The notes under the pieces are model-generated. The model had not been told where the DNA came from, did not search any database, and worked only from the letters and a program-made list of their open reading frames with translations. Shown piece after piece: positions 6,651 through 13,192 of a stretch of DNA of 13,192 nucleotides (position 1 is the stretch's first letter; every line of letters begins with the position of its first letter). The stretch comes from Actinobacteria bacterium ATB1 (GTDB taxonomy: Bacteria; Actinomycetota; Acidimicrobiia; UBA2766). The stretch covers positions 1 to 13,192 of the forward strand of contig QWHP01000096.1 of the NCBI GenBank assembly GCA_021404985.1, read 5' to 3'. Both the position numbers and the translations under genes were made by a program.

Positions 6651-7249
6651 GCGTCGATCCACGCATCGGCGTCCTGGCGCTGCAGGGGGCCTTCGCCCGC
6701 CACGCCGAAGCCCTCGAGGAGGTGGGCGCTCACGCGACCGAGGTCCGCGGTCCCGAGGATCTCGCGGGCCTGGCAGGCATCGTCGTGCCCGGCGGGGAGT
6801 CGACCACGATCGGGATGCTGCTGCGGAGTGCGGGCCTGTGGAGTCCCCTTCGGGAGCGGGTTTCCGGCGGGCTCGCGCTCTTCGGAACGTGTGCAGGGAT
6901 GATCCTTGCTGCGCGTGGACTCGTCGACCCCGGCCCCAACGACCGCGAACCCCTCGGCGCGCTGGGGATAACCGTCAGGCGGAACGCGTTCGGAAGGCAG
7001 GTGGACAGCTTCGAGGCTGACCTCGACGTGCGCGGCGTCGAGGGCGGCCCCTTCCACGGGGTTTTCATACGCGCCCCGGTCATCGAGACATGGGACTCAG
7101 ACGTCGAGGTCCTTGCCTGGCAGAATGGTCGGGCCGTAATGGCTCGGCGGGGCCCGGTGCTCGTCTGCGCGTTCCATCCGGAGCTCACGCAGGACCGCCG
7201 GATCCACGACCTTTTCGTACGGATGGCTGTCGGCGAGGAGAACTTATGA
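6647..7249 (+). CDS. pdxT: Pyridoxal 5'-phosphate synthase, glutaminase subunit
   Basis: PdxT hydrolyses glutamine and channels ammonia to PdxS. The 200-residue protein has the class I glutamine amidotransferase triad: nucleophile C82 in FGTCAGM, and H177 and E179 in FHPE. The PGGESTT oxyanion block is at 48-54, and the N-terminus IGVLALQGAF is typical. The GTG start overlaps the pdxS stop by 4 bp with AGGGG a few bases upstream. The stop overlaps the yebC start as ATGA. Confidence 0.95.
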   Translation: MSVDPRIGVLALQGAFARHAEALEEVGAHATEVRGPEDLAGLAGIVVPGGESTTIGMLLRSAGLWSPLRERVSGGLALFGTCAGMILAARGLVDPGPNDREPLGALGITVRRNAFGRQVDSFEADLDVRGVEGGPFHGVFIRAPVIETWDSDVEVLAWQNGRAVMARRGPVLVCAFHPELTQDRRIHDLFVRMAVGEENL

Positions 7250-7989
7250 GTGGCCACAGCAAGTGGCACAGCATCAAGCACAAGAAGGCGGCCACGGACG
7301 CCAAGCGCGGCAAGCTCTTCGCCAAGTTGATCCGTTCGATCGAGGTCGCCGCGCGTGACGGAGGTGGGGACCCGGATGCGAACCCCACTCTCGCGACGGC
7401 GGTCCAGAAGGCCAAGGACTCGTCCATGCCCAATGACACGATCCAGCGCGCGATCAAGAGGGGGACGGGCGGGATAGATGGCACGGCCTACGAGGAGATC
7501 TCCTACGAGGGCTACGCGCCCGGGGGAGTGGCTCTCTTTGTCGAGGTGCTCACCGACAACCGCAACCGTGCCGCCGCGGACGTCAGGTCGACCTTCACCA
7601 GGCACGGAGGGAGCCTCGGTGAGCCGGGCTCGGTCGCCTGGAAGTTCGAGAAGAAGGGTGTCATCATCGTGCCGGCGGGCGACGAGGACGCGATCCTCGA
7701 AGTCGCGCTCGAGGCGGGAGCGGAGGACGTCATCACGGAGGACTCGGGCTTCGAGATCCGGACGTCTGCCTCGGACCTCGGGAGCGTCCGTGCCGCCCTC
7801 GGCGAGGCAGGGGTCGACTTCGACTCGGCGGAGGTGACAATGATCCCGCAGACGACCACGCCGGTGGACGCCGGGACGGCACCCAGGGTGCTACGCCTCG
7901 TCGAGAGCCTCGAGGACCTCGACGACGTCCAGAACGTCTACGCCGACTTCGACATCCCCGAAGAGGTGCTCGACTCCCTGTCGGTGTGA
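7246..7989 (+). CDS. yebC: YebC/PmpR family protein (TACO1-like)
   Basis: This 247-residue protein starts with the hallmark MSGHSKWHSIKHKK, followed by a block on preparing for RNA/ribosome contact (KLFAKLIRSIEVAARDGGGDPDxNPTL in outline) and the family's YEGYAPGGVA and EDVI segments. The family was first described as transcription regulators (PmpR), and more recent work links bacterial YebC and mitochondrial TACO1 to relief of ribosome stalling at proline-rich stretches. It is cytosolic. The ATG overlaps the pdxT stop and follows a GAGGAG site (7235-7240). The yebC position next to pdxT and upstream of ruvC is the same as in mycobacteria. Length is normal. Confidence 0.95.
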   Translation: MSGHSKWHSIKHKKAATDAKRGKLFAKLIRSIEVAARDGGGDPDANPTLATAVQKAKDSSMPNDTIQRAIKRGTGGIDGTAYEEISYEGYAPGGVALFVEVLTDNRNRAAADVRSTFTRHGGSLGEPGSVAWKFEKKGVIIVPAGDEDAILEVALEAGAEDVITEDSGFEIRTSASDLGSVRAALGEAGVDFDSAEVTMIPQTTTPVDAGTAPRVLRLVESLEDLDDVQNVYADFDIPEEVLDSLSV

Positions 7990-8037
7990 CCACCGGGACG
8001 GGGCGCAAGGGTCCGCGAGCGCGACCCACCGAGCCGC

Positions 8038-8043
8038 TAGGGT
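8038..8043 (+). promoter_or_regulatory. -10 box of a probable leaderless ruvC promoter
   Basis: TAGGGT ends 6 bases before the A of the ruvC ATG (8050), which places the expected transcription start on or next to that A. There is no Shine-Dalgarno sequence between them. This spacing is the standard form of leaderless actinobacterial promoters. No -35 box is obvious, which is common for such promoters. Confidence 0.5.
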
Positions 8044-8049
8044 GAACGC

Positions 8050-8628
8050 ATGTTCGATTCGGTGGTTCTCGGGCTCGATCCCGGTCTCACGCGTTGCGGT
8101 TGGGGAGTCGTCGCCCGGACCCAGGGCACGCTCGTGCCCCGTGCGGACGGCACGATCACGACTCCCGCCGAGGCCGACGTCGGAGCGCGGCTGTCCAGGC
8201 TGCACGACGCGCTGGACGAGATCGTCGATCGGTACGCCCCCGACTCGGTTGCGATGGAGCAGGTCCTCTTCAACCGGAACGTCCAGACCGGCATGGCCAC
8301 GGGCCAGGCCTCGGGGGTGGCCCTCCTGTGCTTCTCCCGCCACGGCCTCACGGTGAGCACGTACACGCCGACACAGGTCAAGAGGGCCGTGACCGGCTGG
8401 GGTGGCGCCGGCAAGGAGCAGGTGCGGACGGCCGTCGCGAAGTTGCTCGGCATGGACCGGCGCCCCCCTGCGGACGCGGCGGACGCCCTGGCGCTCGCTC
8501 TCTGCCATCTCACCGTCTGCACACGGGCGCGGATGACGCGGTCGTCCCAGGCCGACGATCGGGCTCGCGAAGGACGGTACCGCGCCGCGATAGATGCCGC
8601 TCTCGAGCGCGACAGGGGAACCGGATGA
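8050..8628 (+). CDS. ruvC: Crossover junction endodeoxyribonuclease RuvC
   Basis: RuvC is the Holliday-junction resolvase that cuts symmetrically on the RuvAB-bound junction. This 192-residue protein has the RNase H-like acidic set: D10 in GLDPG, E70 in AMEQV, and D142 and D145 in ADAADAL. The block FNRNVQTGMATGQASGV, which contributes to junction binding and dimerisation, is typical. The C-terminal ~25 residues are basic and polar. The ATG has no ribosome-binding site and probably heads a leaderless transcript. The stop overlaps ruvA as ATGA. Confidence 0.96.
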   Translation: MFDSVVLGLDPGLTRCGWGVVARTQGTLVPRADGTITTPAEADVGARLSRLHDALDEIVDRYAPDSVAMEQVLFNRNVQTGMATGQASGVALLCFSRHGLTVSTYTPTQVKRAVTGWGGAGKEQVRTAVAKLLGMDRRPPADAADALALALCHLTVCTRARMTRSSQADDRAREGRYRAAIDAALERDRGTG

Positions 8629-9197
8629 TCTCCTGGGTTCGGGGAACGCTCGCCGCCCGTAGAGGAACCGAGGTGGTCGTCGACGTCGGGGGACTCGGCC
8701 ACCGCGTCGCCGTCCCCCCCGGATGCCGGCTGCCGCAGGTGGGCGACGAGGTCGTGATCCACACTCACCTGTACGTCCGCGAGGACATGATGGCGCTCTA
8801 CGGCTTCCCGACCGAGCGCGAGCGCGACACCTTCGAGCTCCTCCTCGGCTGCCAGGGTGTCGGGCCCAAAGTGGCGCTGGCATGTCTCTCGGTGCTGACG
8901 CCCGACAACCTGACGCGTGCCGTCGTTACGTCCGACGTGGGGACCCTGCAACGGGTGCCCGGCATCGGCAAGCGCTCGGCCGAGAAGATCGTCTTCGAGC
9001 TGGGCCCCAAGCTCGGGGCCACGCCACCCGAGAGTCTGTCGGCAGCCGAGGTTCCTCACGTGGAGGTTCGTGAGGCACTCTCGGGTTTGGGCTACAGGGA
9101 AGCCGAGGTCGACAGGGTCCTGTCCAAGCTCCCCGAGGACGGGGAGGTCGAGGATCTGCTGCGTTCGGCATTGCGAGTCCTCGGAGGCGGCGAATGA
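8625..9197 (+). CDS. ruvA: Holliday junction DNA helicase subunit RuvA
   Basis: RuvA binds the four-way junction as a tetramer and loads RuvB. The 190-residue protein has the N-terminal OB fold (MISWVRGTLAAR; LYVRED near 48), then helix-hairpin-helix motifs GVGPKVA and GIGKRSAEKIV, and a C-terminal RuvB-binding domain (HVEVREALSGLGY onward). AGGGG lies 6 bases before the ATG. It overlaps ruvC and ruvB by 4 bp each, giving a tightly coupled ruvCAB unit. Confidence 0.96.
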   Translation: MISWVRGTLAARRGTEVVVDVGGLGHRVAVPPGCRLPQVGDEVVIHTHLYVREDMMALYGFPTERERDTFELLLGCQGVGPKVALACLSVLTPDNLTRAVVTSDVGTLQRVPGIGKRSAEKIVFELGPKLGATPPESLSAAEVPHVEVREALSGLGYREAEVDRVLSKLPEDGEVEDLLRSALRVLGGGE

Positions 9198-10267
9198 CGC
9201 CGGCCGAGCCCGCCCACCCCGGAGATACCGGTGAGCCGGGGGCCGCCGTCGACATCGACCTGACCGATCCCGAGGCGATGGTGGGAGAGGACACCTTCGA
9301 CAGGGCGCTGCGGCCGCGTGCGCTTTCGGAGTTCAGCGGCCAGCCCGATGTCCGGGAGCGTCTCGAGATCCTCGTCGACGCCGCACGCCTGCGCGGCGAA
9401 CCCCTCGACCACCTCCTCTTCTGCGGCCCACCCGGCCTGGGCAAGACCACGCTCGCCCACATCGTGGCGGCCGAGTCGGGCGTGACGCTGCGCCAGACGT
9501 CGGGTCCGGCACTGGAGAGACCGGGCGACCTGGCGTCGATCCTCCTCAACCTCGAGGAGGGGGACGTTCTCTTCGTCGACGAGATACACCGGCTGCCCCG
9601 AACGGTCGAGGAGATCCTCTATCCGGCGATGGAGGACGGCGGTGTCGACATCGTCGTGGGCAAGGGGCCGACTGCGCGGACTGTGCGCCTCGATCTCCCC
9701 TCGTTCACGCTCGTGGGGGCGACGACGCGGGCGGGAATGCTCACGTCGCCCCTACGCGACCGCTTCGGATTCGTCGCACGCCTCGGCTTCTACGACCCCG
9801 AGGACCTCGTACGGATCGTGGCGCGTTCGGCCTCGATCCTGCAGACACAGACCGACGAGGCAGGCGCCCACGAGATCGCGAGGCGGTCGCGGGGAACACC
9901 CCGAATCGCCAACAGGCTCCTCCGCCGCGTGCGCGACTTCGCCACGGTCCGGGCCTCGGGGAGGATCGACCGGGACGTCGCCGCAGCCGCGCTGGACCTC
10001 TTCGGCGTCGACGAGGCCGGTCTCGACGCTCTCGACCGCGACTTGCTGCGCGCGATGATCGAGTCCCACGCCGGCGGTCCGGTCGGCCTGGGCACCCTTG
10101 GCGTTCTCGTCGGCGAGGAGCCCGAGACGCTCGAAGACGTCGTCGAGCCGTACTTGCTCCAGCAGGGGTATCTCAGGCGTACGCCGCGTGGGCGTATCGT
10201 TACCGCGATGGCGTACGAACACCTCGGGCACGAGCTACCGGGAGCCCAGGGCACCTTCAACGTGTGA
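9194..10267 (+). CDS. ruvB: Holliday junction branch-migration ATPase RuvB
   Basis: RuvB is the AAA+ motor that drives branch migration with RuvA. The 357-residue protein has Walker A GPPGLGKTT (78-86), Walker B VDEIHR (128-133), sensor 1 GATTRAG (175-181), PLRDRF with the Arg-finger region (186-191), sensor 2 RGTPRIANRL, and the C-terminal winged helix (GGPVGLGTLGVLVGEE in outline) for DNA contact. A ~30-residue acidic N-terminal extension precedes the core, which is common in actinobacteria. A GGAGG site lies about 6 bases before the ATG. Confidence 0.97.
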   Translation: MTPAEPAHPGDTGEPGAAVDIDLTDPEAMVGEDTFDRALRPRALSEFSGQPDVRERLEILVDAARLRGEPLDHLLFCGPPGLGKTTLAHIVAAESGVTLRQTSGPALERPGDLASILLNLEEGDVLFVDEIHRLPRTVEEILYPAMEDGGVDIVVGKGPTARTVRLDLPSFTLVGATTRAGMLTSPLRDRFGFVARLGFYDPEDLVRIVARSASILQTQTDEAGAHEIARRSRGTPRIANRLLRRVRDFATVRASGRIDRDVAAAALDLFGVDEAGLDALDRDLLRAMIESHAGGPVGLGTLGVLVGEEPETLEDVVEPYLLQQGYLRRTPRGRIVTAMAYEHLGHELPGAQGTFNV

Positions 10268-12249
10268 TGGGTGACGACACACGTCCGGGTGCCCCTCCGT
10301 CCCGTCCGCCGCGGCAGTCCCAGCGACGTCCCCCGGACAGGCGCGCGGAGCGGAGCAGGGCCCGCTTCCCCCGCAGACACAGATCGGGGAAGCTGCAGGC
10401 GGCAACGCGCCGCGCTGCCGCCTTCGTACGGACCCCACGCGGGGCGGTCACGTCGGTGGCCGGTCTTCTCCTGGTCGTGGGTGTGGTTGGCCTCGTGTCG
10501 ATCTCCGGGGAGCAGCCCGTCCCACCGGAGGTCACCTTCGCTACTGCGCAGGGCTCGGCCGAAGAGATCCGCGAGGCCACCTTGAAGAGCGTCGTCGACG
10601 GTCCCTGGTCGGATGCTGTCGCACCGGGGCGGGCCGGTGAGGTCGCCGAAGCCCTCACCAAGTCGCCGATCTACCACATCGCGGCGTGGTTCTCGCCCGG
10701 TGAGGACGTCCTCGCCACGTCCAGGGTGGCGTTCGTGAACACCTCGGAGCGGACCCTCGACGACATCCGCTTCGGCGTCCTCGCGCCTGCGGTCGGCGCC
10801 GACCTCGAGGTCCTCACCGCAAAGGTCGACGGCAGGCGCGTCGGCCATCGCCTCGACGGTACGACGCTCGTGGTGGACGTCGCGGAGTCGATCGTGCCGG
10901 GCGGTGAGGCCGTCGTGGAGCTCGGGTTCCGGCTCGCGCCCAGGCGCCTCGAACAGGTCGAGGACCCTGCGGAGGCGATCACGGGACAGCCCGACACGCG
11001 CATCACGCTCGTCTTCGAGCGCAAGGGCCTCGTGATCCTCGTCGACTGGTATCCGCGCCTCTTCGCCCTCGGGAAGTCGGGCTGGATCGACAAGCCCGTC
11101 GTGCCCGATGCCGTGGACTTCTCGGGGCCGGCCGGGATCGTCGCGCTCGCGCTCGACGTGCCCGGTGACTGGCGGGACCTGGTCGGCGGTCACCTCATCG
11201 GGAGCGCGTCCACCGGCGAAGACCAGGAACCCTCCGAGGCGGGACGGCGTCGCGTCACCTACGTGCTGCCGGGAGCCCGGGCGATGTCGTTCGTAGCGAT
11301 GCCGAACGCGGTGAACCTGTCCGAAGACCGAGGTGAGTACCAGGTCGAAGGCCTGGCATTGAGCTCGTTCGTGACCGAGCTCCGCGCTGCCGTAGTCGAT
11401 GCCCTCACCGCCAAGGCCGCCCTGTCGGGTTTCGTCTCACCTCCGGTCTGGCGTGACACGAAGGTGGCAGCCGTGGCCTTGCGCGGTCCGTACAAGTCGA
11501 TCGCCGTCGACAACCTCGTCCTGGTCGAGCAATCCGAGCTCCGCGAGCTGCCGTCCGAACGCGGCCCGGGAACAGCGCAGGGCGCGGTCCGGACCCTGCT
11601 CTTCGCTGGCGTGGCATCCGAGTGGTGGGGTGGGATCAGGGGAATCGACGGGACTGCGCTCCCGGGCCTCAGGGACGGCATACGCCAATGGGTTTCGACC
11701 GGGGTCTGGCAGTCGATCTCGGGCAACGGGGACTCGCGTCGACTGGCAACGGCGACGGGACTGGCACCGCTGTACAGGAGCGGCCGAGACTCGGGGGCCC
11801 AGGACCTGCCTGCGTCGACTGCGTGGGAAGGGCTGGCTGGTTCGCTGCAGGCACTCGGGATCGTGACGTCCAAGGCGGGGCTGCTCCACCCGGCTCTCGC
11901 GGACGCCGTCCGGCCCGAGCCGGTCCCCCCGGCGACGGCAGCGACCGAGGTGTCGGACCCAGCCCTGTCGACACTTGCAGGGCGTGACCTCTTCGGCAGC
12001 CTCGACGCCGGAGACGTGGAGGCCGCCTACGAGGAGACGGCACGCGGCTTCGGGGTCGGTCCCGATGTGGTCCGCGGCGTGTTCACCCGGTGGTACGACG
12101 AGGTGCACGGCGACGAGGAGATCGGACGCCGGGCAGGAGAGGGGACCCTCGTACCCTGGACCGATGCCCGCACCTCCTCCCCGCTCGTCTCGGCGGACTC
12201 CTTTGCAGCGGACCCTGAGGCCGTGACCACGGCCGGCGAGGGCTGGTAG
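10264..12249 (+). CDS. Membrane-anchored M1 aminopeptidase-like protein with erased zinc site
   Basis: I recognise no named gene here. The 661-residue protein has a very basic, Arg/Pro-rich cytoplasmic tail (1-60), one membrane segment (about 62-81) and a large predicted extracytoplasmic part. Residues about 135-227 read as a beta-rich N-terminal domain like that of M1 aminopeptidases (repeated strands, VDG turn, VPGGEAVVELGF). A DWYPRLF block (261-267) and a VDFSGPAGIVALALDVP strand pair also fit M1. Where M1 has HExxH-x18-E, this protein has A448-G449-V-A-S452, then EWWGG, and D471 at exactly the third-ligand spacing, so every zinc and catalytic residue is lost. It is likely a non-catalytic binding or scaffold protein. 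The start is GTG 10264 (GTGA overlap with ruvB) or ATG 10267; no good ribosome-binding site helps to choose. A secreted protein of another fold remains possible. Confidence 0.75.
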   Translation: MMGDDTRPGAPPSRPPRQSQRRPPDRRAERSRARFPRRHRSGKLQAATRRAAAFVRTPRGAVTSVAGLLLVVGVVGLVSISGEQPVPPEVTFATAQGSAEEIREATLKSVVDGPWSDAVAPGRAGEVAEALTKSPIYHIAAWFSPGEDVLATSRVAFVNTSERTLDDIRFGVLAPAVGADLEVLTAKVDGRRVGHRLDGTTLVVDVAESIVPGGEAVVELGFRLAPRRLEQVEDPAEAITGQPDTRITLVFERKGLVILVDWYPRLFALGKSGWIDKPVVPDAVDFSGPAGIVALALDVPGDWRDLVGGHLIGSASTGEDQEPSEAGRRRVTYVLPGARAMSFVAMPNAVNLSEDRGEYQVEGLALSSFVTELRAAVVDALTAKAALSGFVSPPVWRDTKVAAVALRGPYKSIAVDNLVLVEQSELRELPSERGPGTAQGAVRTLLFAGVASEWWGGIRGIDGTALPGLRDGIRQWVSTGVWQSISGNGDSRRLATATGLAPLYRSGRDSGAQDLPASTAWEGLAGSLQALGIVTSKAGLLHPALADAVRPEPVPPATAATEVSDPALSTLAGRDLFGSLDAGDVEAAYEETARGFGVGPDVVRGVFTRWYDEVHGDEEIGRRAGEGTLVPWTDARTSSPLVSADSFAADPEAVTTAGEGW

Positions 12250-12281
12250 GGGTTCTTCGGGGGGTGCGGCGGGGGTTGGGG
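12249..12281 (+). other. G-quadruplex-type tract after the M1-like gene
   Basis: Four G-runs (12249-12252, 12259-12264, 12271-12275, 12278-12281) with loops of 6, 6 and 2 bases satisfy the G3+N1-7 quadruplex rule on the sense strand. The first run includes the last base of the stop codon. No U-tract follows, so it is not a standard intrinsic terminator. Confidence 0.55.
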
Positions 12282-12359
12282 CATTCGACAGTGAGACGTG
12301 AGGTCATCGAGAGTCCTGTGACCGGGCGGCGGCCGCAGCCGGGTTCGGGAGGCTCGTGC

Positions 12360-12368
12360 TGATACGAT
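12360..12368 (+). promoter_or_regulatory. Candidate extended -10 promoter for yajC-secD
   Basis: TGATACGAT matches the extended -10 form TGnTANNNT, 34 bases before the yajC ATG in the 153-bp gap after the M1-like gene. The predicted start would leave a leader of about 27 bases containing a GAAGAG ribosome-binding site. No good -35 box is visible, which extended -10 promoters do not need. Confidence 0.45.
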
Positions 12369-12402
12369 TCTGCGGTTCAGACCGCCCCGACGAAGAGAAC
12401 GC

Positions 12403-12822
12403 ATGGACATCGGACAGATCGCACGCCAACTGGCCACGCTCGCCCAGGAGGGAGACCAGCAGGGTGGCGGCATCCTCGCCCTCCTCCTTCCACTGGTGCT
12501 GCTCGGTGGCGTCGCATACTTCCTCCTGATCAGGCCGCAACAGAAGCGTGCGCAGCAGCACCAGCGGTTGGTGACGGAGCTCGAGCCGGGCGACCAGGTC
12601 ATTACCATCGGCGGCATGTTCGGGGAGATCGTCGAGATCGACGAGGACCGCGTCACACTCGAGATGTACGACGGAACCCAGATCGAGTTCATCCGGACCG
12701 CGATCTCGCGAAAGGTCGCACCGGAGCGTGACGATGACGTGGCCGACGACTCCGACTCCGAGGCGACCGAGAAGGAACTCGGAGAGGGAGCGGATCCAGG
12801 CGACGAGAAACCGGAGAAATGA
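12403..12822 (+). CDS. yajC: Preprotein translocase accessory subunit YajC
   Basis: YajC is a small single-pass membrane protein that associates with SecDF-YidC and SecYEG. This 139-residue protein has a short polar N-terminus, one hydrophobic segment (about 24-42) ending in the hallmark FLLIRPQQKRxQ, and a conserved cytosolic domain (LEPGDQVITIGGMFGEIVEID in outline, followed by VTLEMYDGTQIEF). A strongly acidic tail of about 30 residues ends the protein. GAAGAG lies about 6 bases before the ATG. The stop overlaps secD as ATGA, and yajC-secD is the normal order. Confidence 0.95.
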   Translation: MDIGQIARQLATLAQEGDQQGGGILALLLPLVLLGGVAYFLLIRPQQKRAQQHQRLVTELEPGDQVITIGGMFGEIVEIDEDRVTLEMYDGTQIEFIRTAISRKVAPERDDDVADDSDSEATEKELGEGADPGDEKPEK

Positions 12823-13192
12823 GAAATCGCAGACGGCTCTGGTTGACGCTCCTCCTGTCCCTCGCCCTCAGTTTCGGCCTTCTTACCTGGGTCGTGATCG
12901 CGGGTTACACGCCGCAGCTCGGCCTCGACCTCGCAGGGGGCACGAGCGTGGTCCTGACGGCGAAGGGGGAGACGAGCACTGACAGTCTCGCCGAAGCCGT
13001 CGACATCATCCGGAGCCGCGTCGACGACCTCGGCGTGGCCGAGCCGGAGATAATCACCGAGGGAAACGAGAACATCGTCGTCCAGCTCCCCGGGCTCGAG
13101 AACGAAGACCAGGCACTGGACTTGATCGGGACGACCGCCGAGCTCGGTTTCAGGCGTGTCGAGGCCGTGTTCCCCGCTCCCCAGGCGGTCCC
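12819..13192 (+). CDS. secD: Protein translocase subunit SecD, N-terminal part (runs off right edge)
   Basis: SecD, with SecF, uses the proton-motive force to help pull exported proteins across the membrane. The first 124 residues are present: a basic N-terminus (MRNRRR), a membrane segment (about 8-28), the hallmark LGLDLAGGTSVVL (34-46), and the start of the large periplasmic P1 domain (AVDIIRSRVDDLGVAEPEI in outline, IVVQLPGL). No signs of disruption. The ATG overlaps the yajC stop; a GGAG is only 2 bases upstream, so coupling to yajC translation is likely. secF is expected just beyond the window. Confidence 0.95.
   Translation, partial: MRNRRRLWLTLLLSLALSFGLLTWVVIAGYTPQLGLDLAGGTSVVLTAKGETSTDSLAEAVDIIRSRVDDLGVAEPEIITEGNENIVVQLPGLENEDQALDLIGTTAELGFRRVEAVFPAPQAV

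Noticed and set aside
8009..8027. GGGTC/GACCC hairpin as a terminator of yebC
   Set aside because: Only 5 base pairs with a 9-base loop and no T-run after it.
9790..11193. A 467-codon minus-strand frame across ruvB and the M1-like gene
   Set aside because: Same GC-driven shadow; no domain and no ribosome-binding site of note.
12320..12345. GC-rich dyad around a GCGGCCGC palindrome as a terminator
   Set aside because: The arms do not pair well beyond a few bases and there is no T-run.

Overview
This window is GC-rich, densely coding DNA that looks like a chromosomal core region of an actinobacterium. The evidence is strong third-position GC bias, many GTG starts, nine 4-bp stop/start overlaps, a phosphatidylinositol mannoside (PIM) lipid gene set and an actinobacterial gene order. 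The order pgsA - PIM acyltransferase - pimA - pdxS - pdxT - yebC - ruvC - ruvA - ruvB - yajC - secD is the one I know from Mycobacterium tuberculosis (roughly Rv2612c to Rv2587c). A deep-branching, non-mycobacterial lineage such as the Acidimicrobiia is an inference from the divergence and the altered insertions; I cannot place it further without a search. I see no mobile element, CRISPR array, tRNA or rRNA.

Layout. (1) Positions 1-472, minus strand: the N-terminus of an EF-G2-type translational GTPase that runs off the left edge. (2) 473-846: a divergent intergenic region with a perfect 9-bp triplet repeat, small dyads and a possible 21-codon leader ORF. (3) 847-3829: a lipid operon of a phosphatidylinositol-phosphate synthase, a PIM acyltransferase homologue and PimA, overlapping start to stop. 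(4) 3865-5670: one ORF joining a LemA domain to an HtpX-type M48 membrane protease. (5) 5763-7989: pdxS-pdxT (pyridoxal 5'-phosphate synthase) and yebC. (6) 8050-10267: ruvC-ruvA-ruvB for Holliday-junction processing, with a likely leaderless ruvC. (7) 10264-12249: a 661-residue, single-pass membrane protein that looks like an M1 aminopeptidase whose zinc site has been erased. (8) 12403-13192: yajC and the start of secD (Sec translocon accessory), cut by the right edge.

How they fit together: PgsA makes phosphatidylinositol phosphate, PimA adds the first mannose to phosphatidylinositol, and the acyltransferase family normally acylates the product. LemA-HtpX and YajC/SecD concern membrane-protein quality control and export. 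PdxST makes PLP, and RuvABC resolves recombination intermediates.

The most unusual items are the zinc-less M1-like ectoprotein with exact motif spacing, the LemA-HtpX fusion, the His-to-Gln change at the expected catalytic position of the acyltransferase, and a G-quadruplex-type tract directly after the M1-like gene. I found no wholly new multi-gene system; most of the window is ordinary housekeeping sequence.
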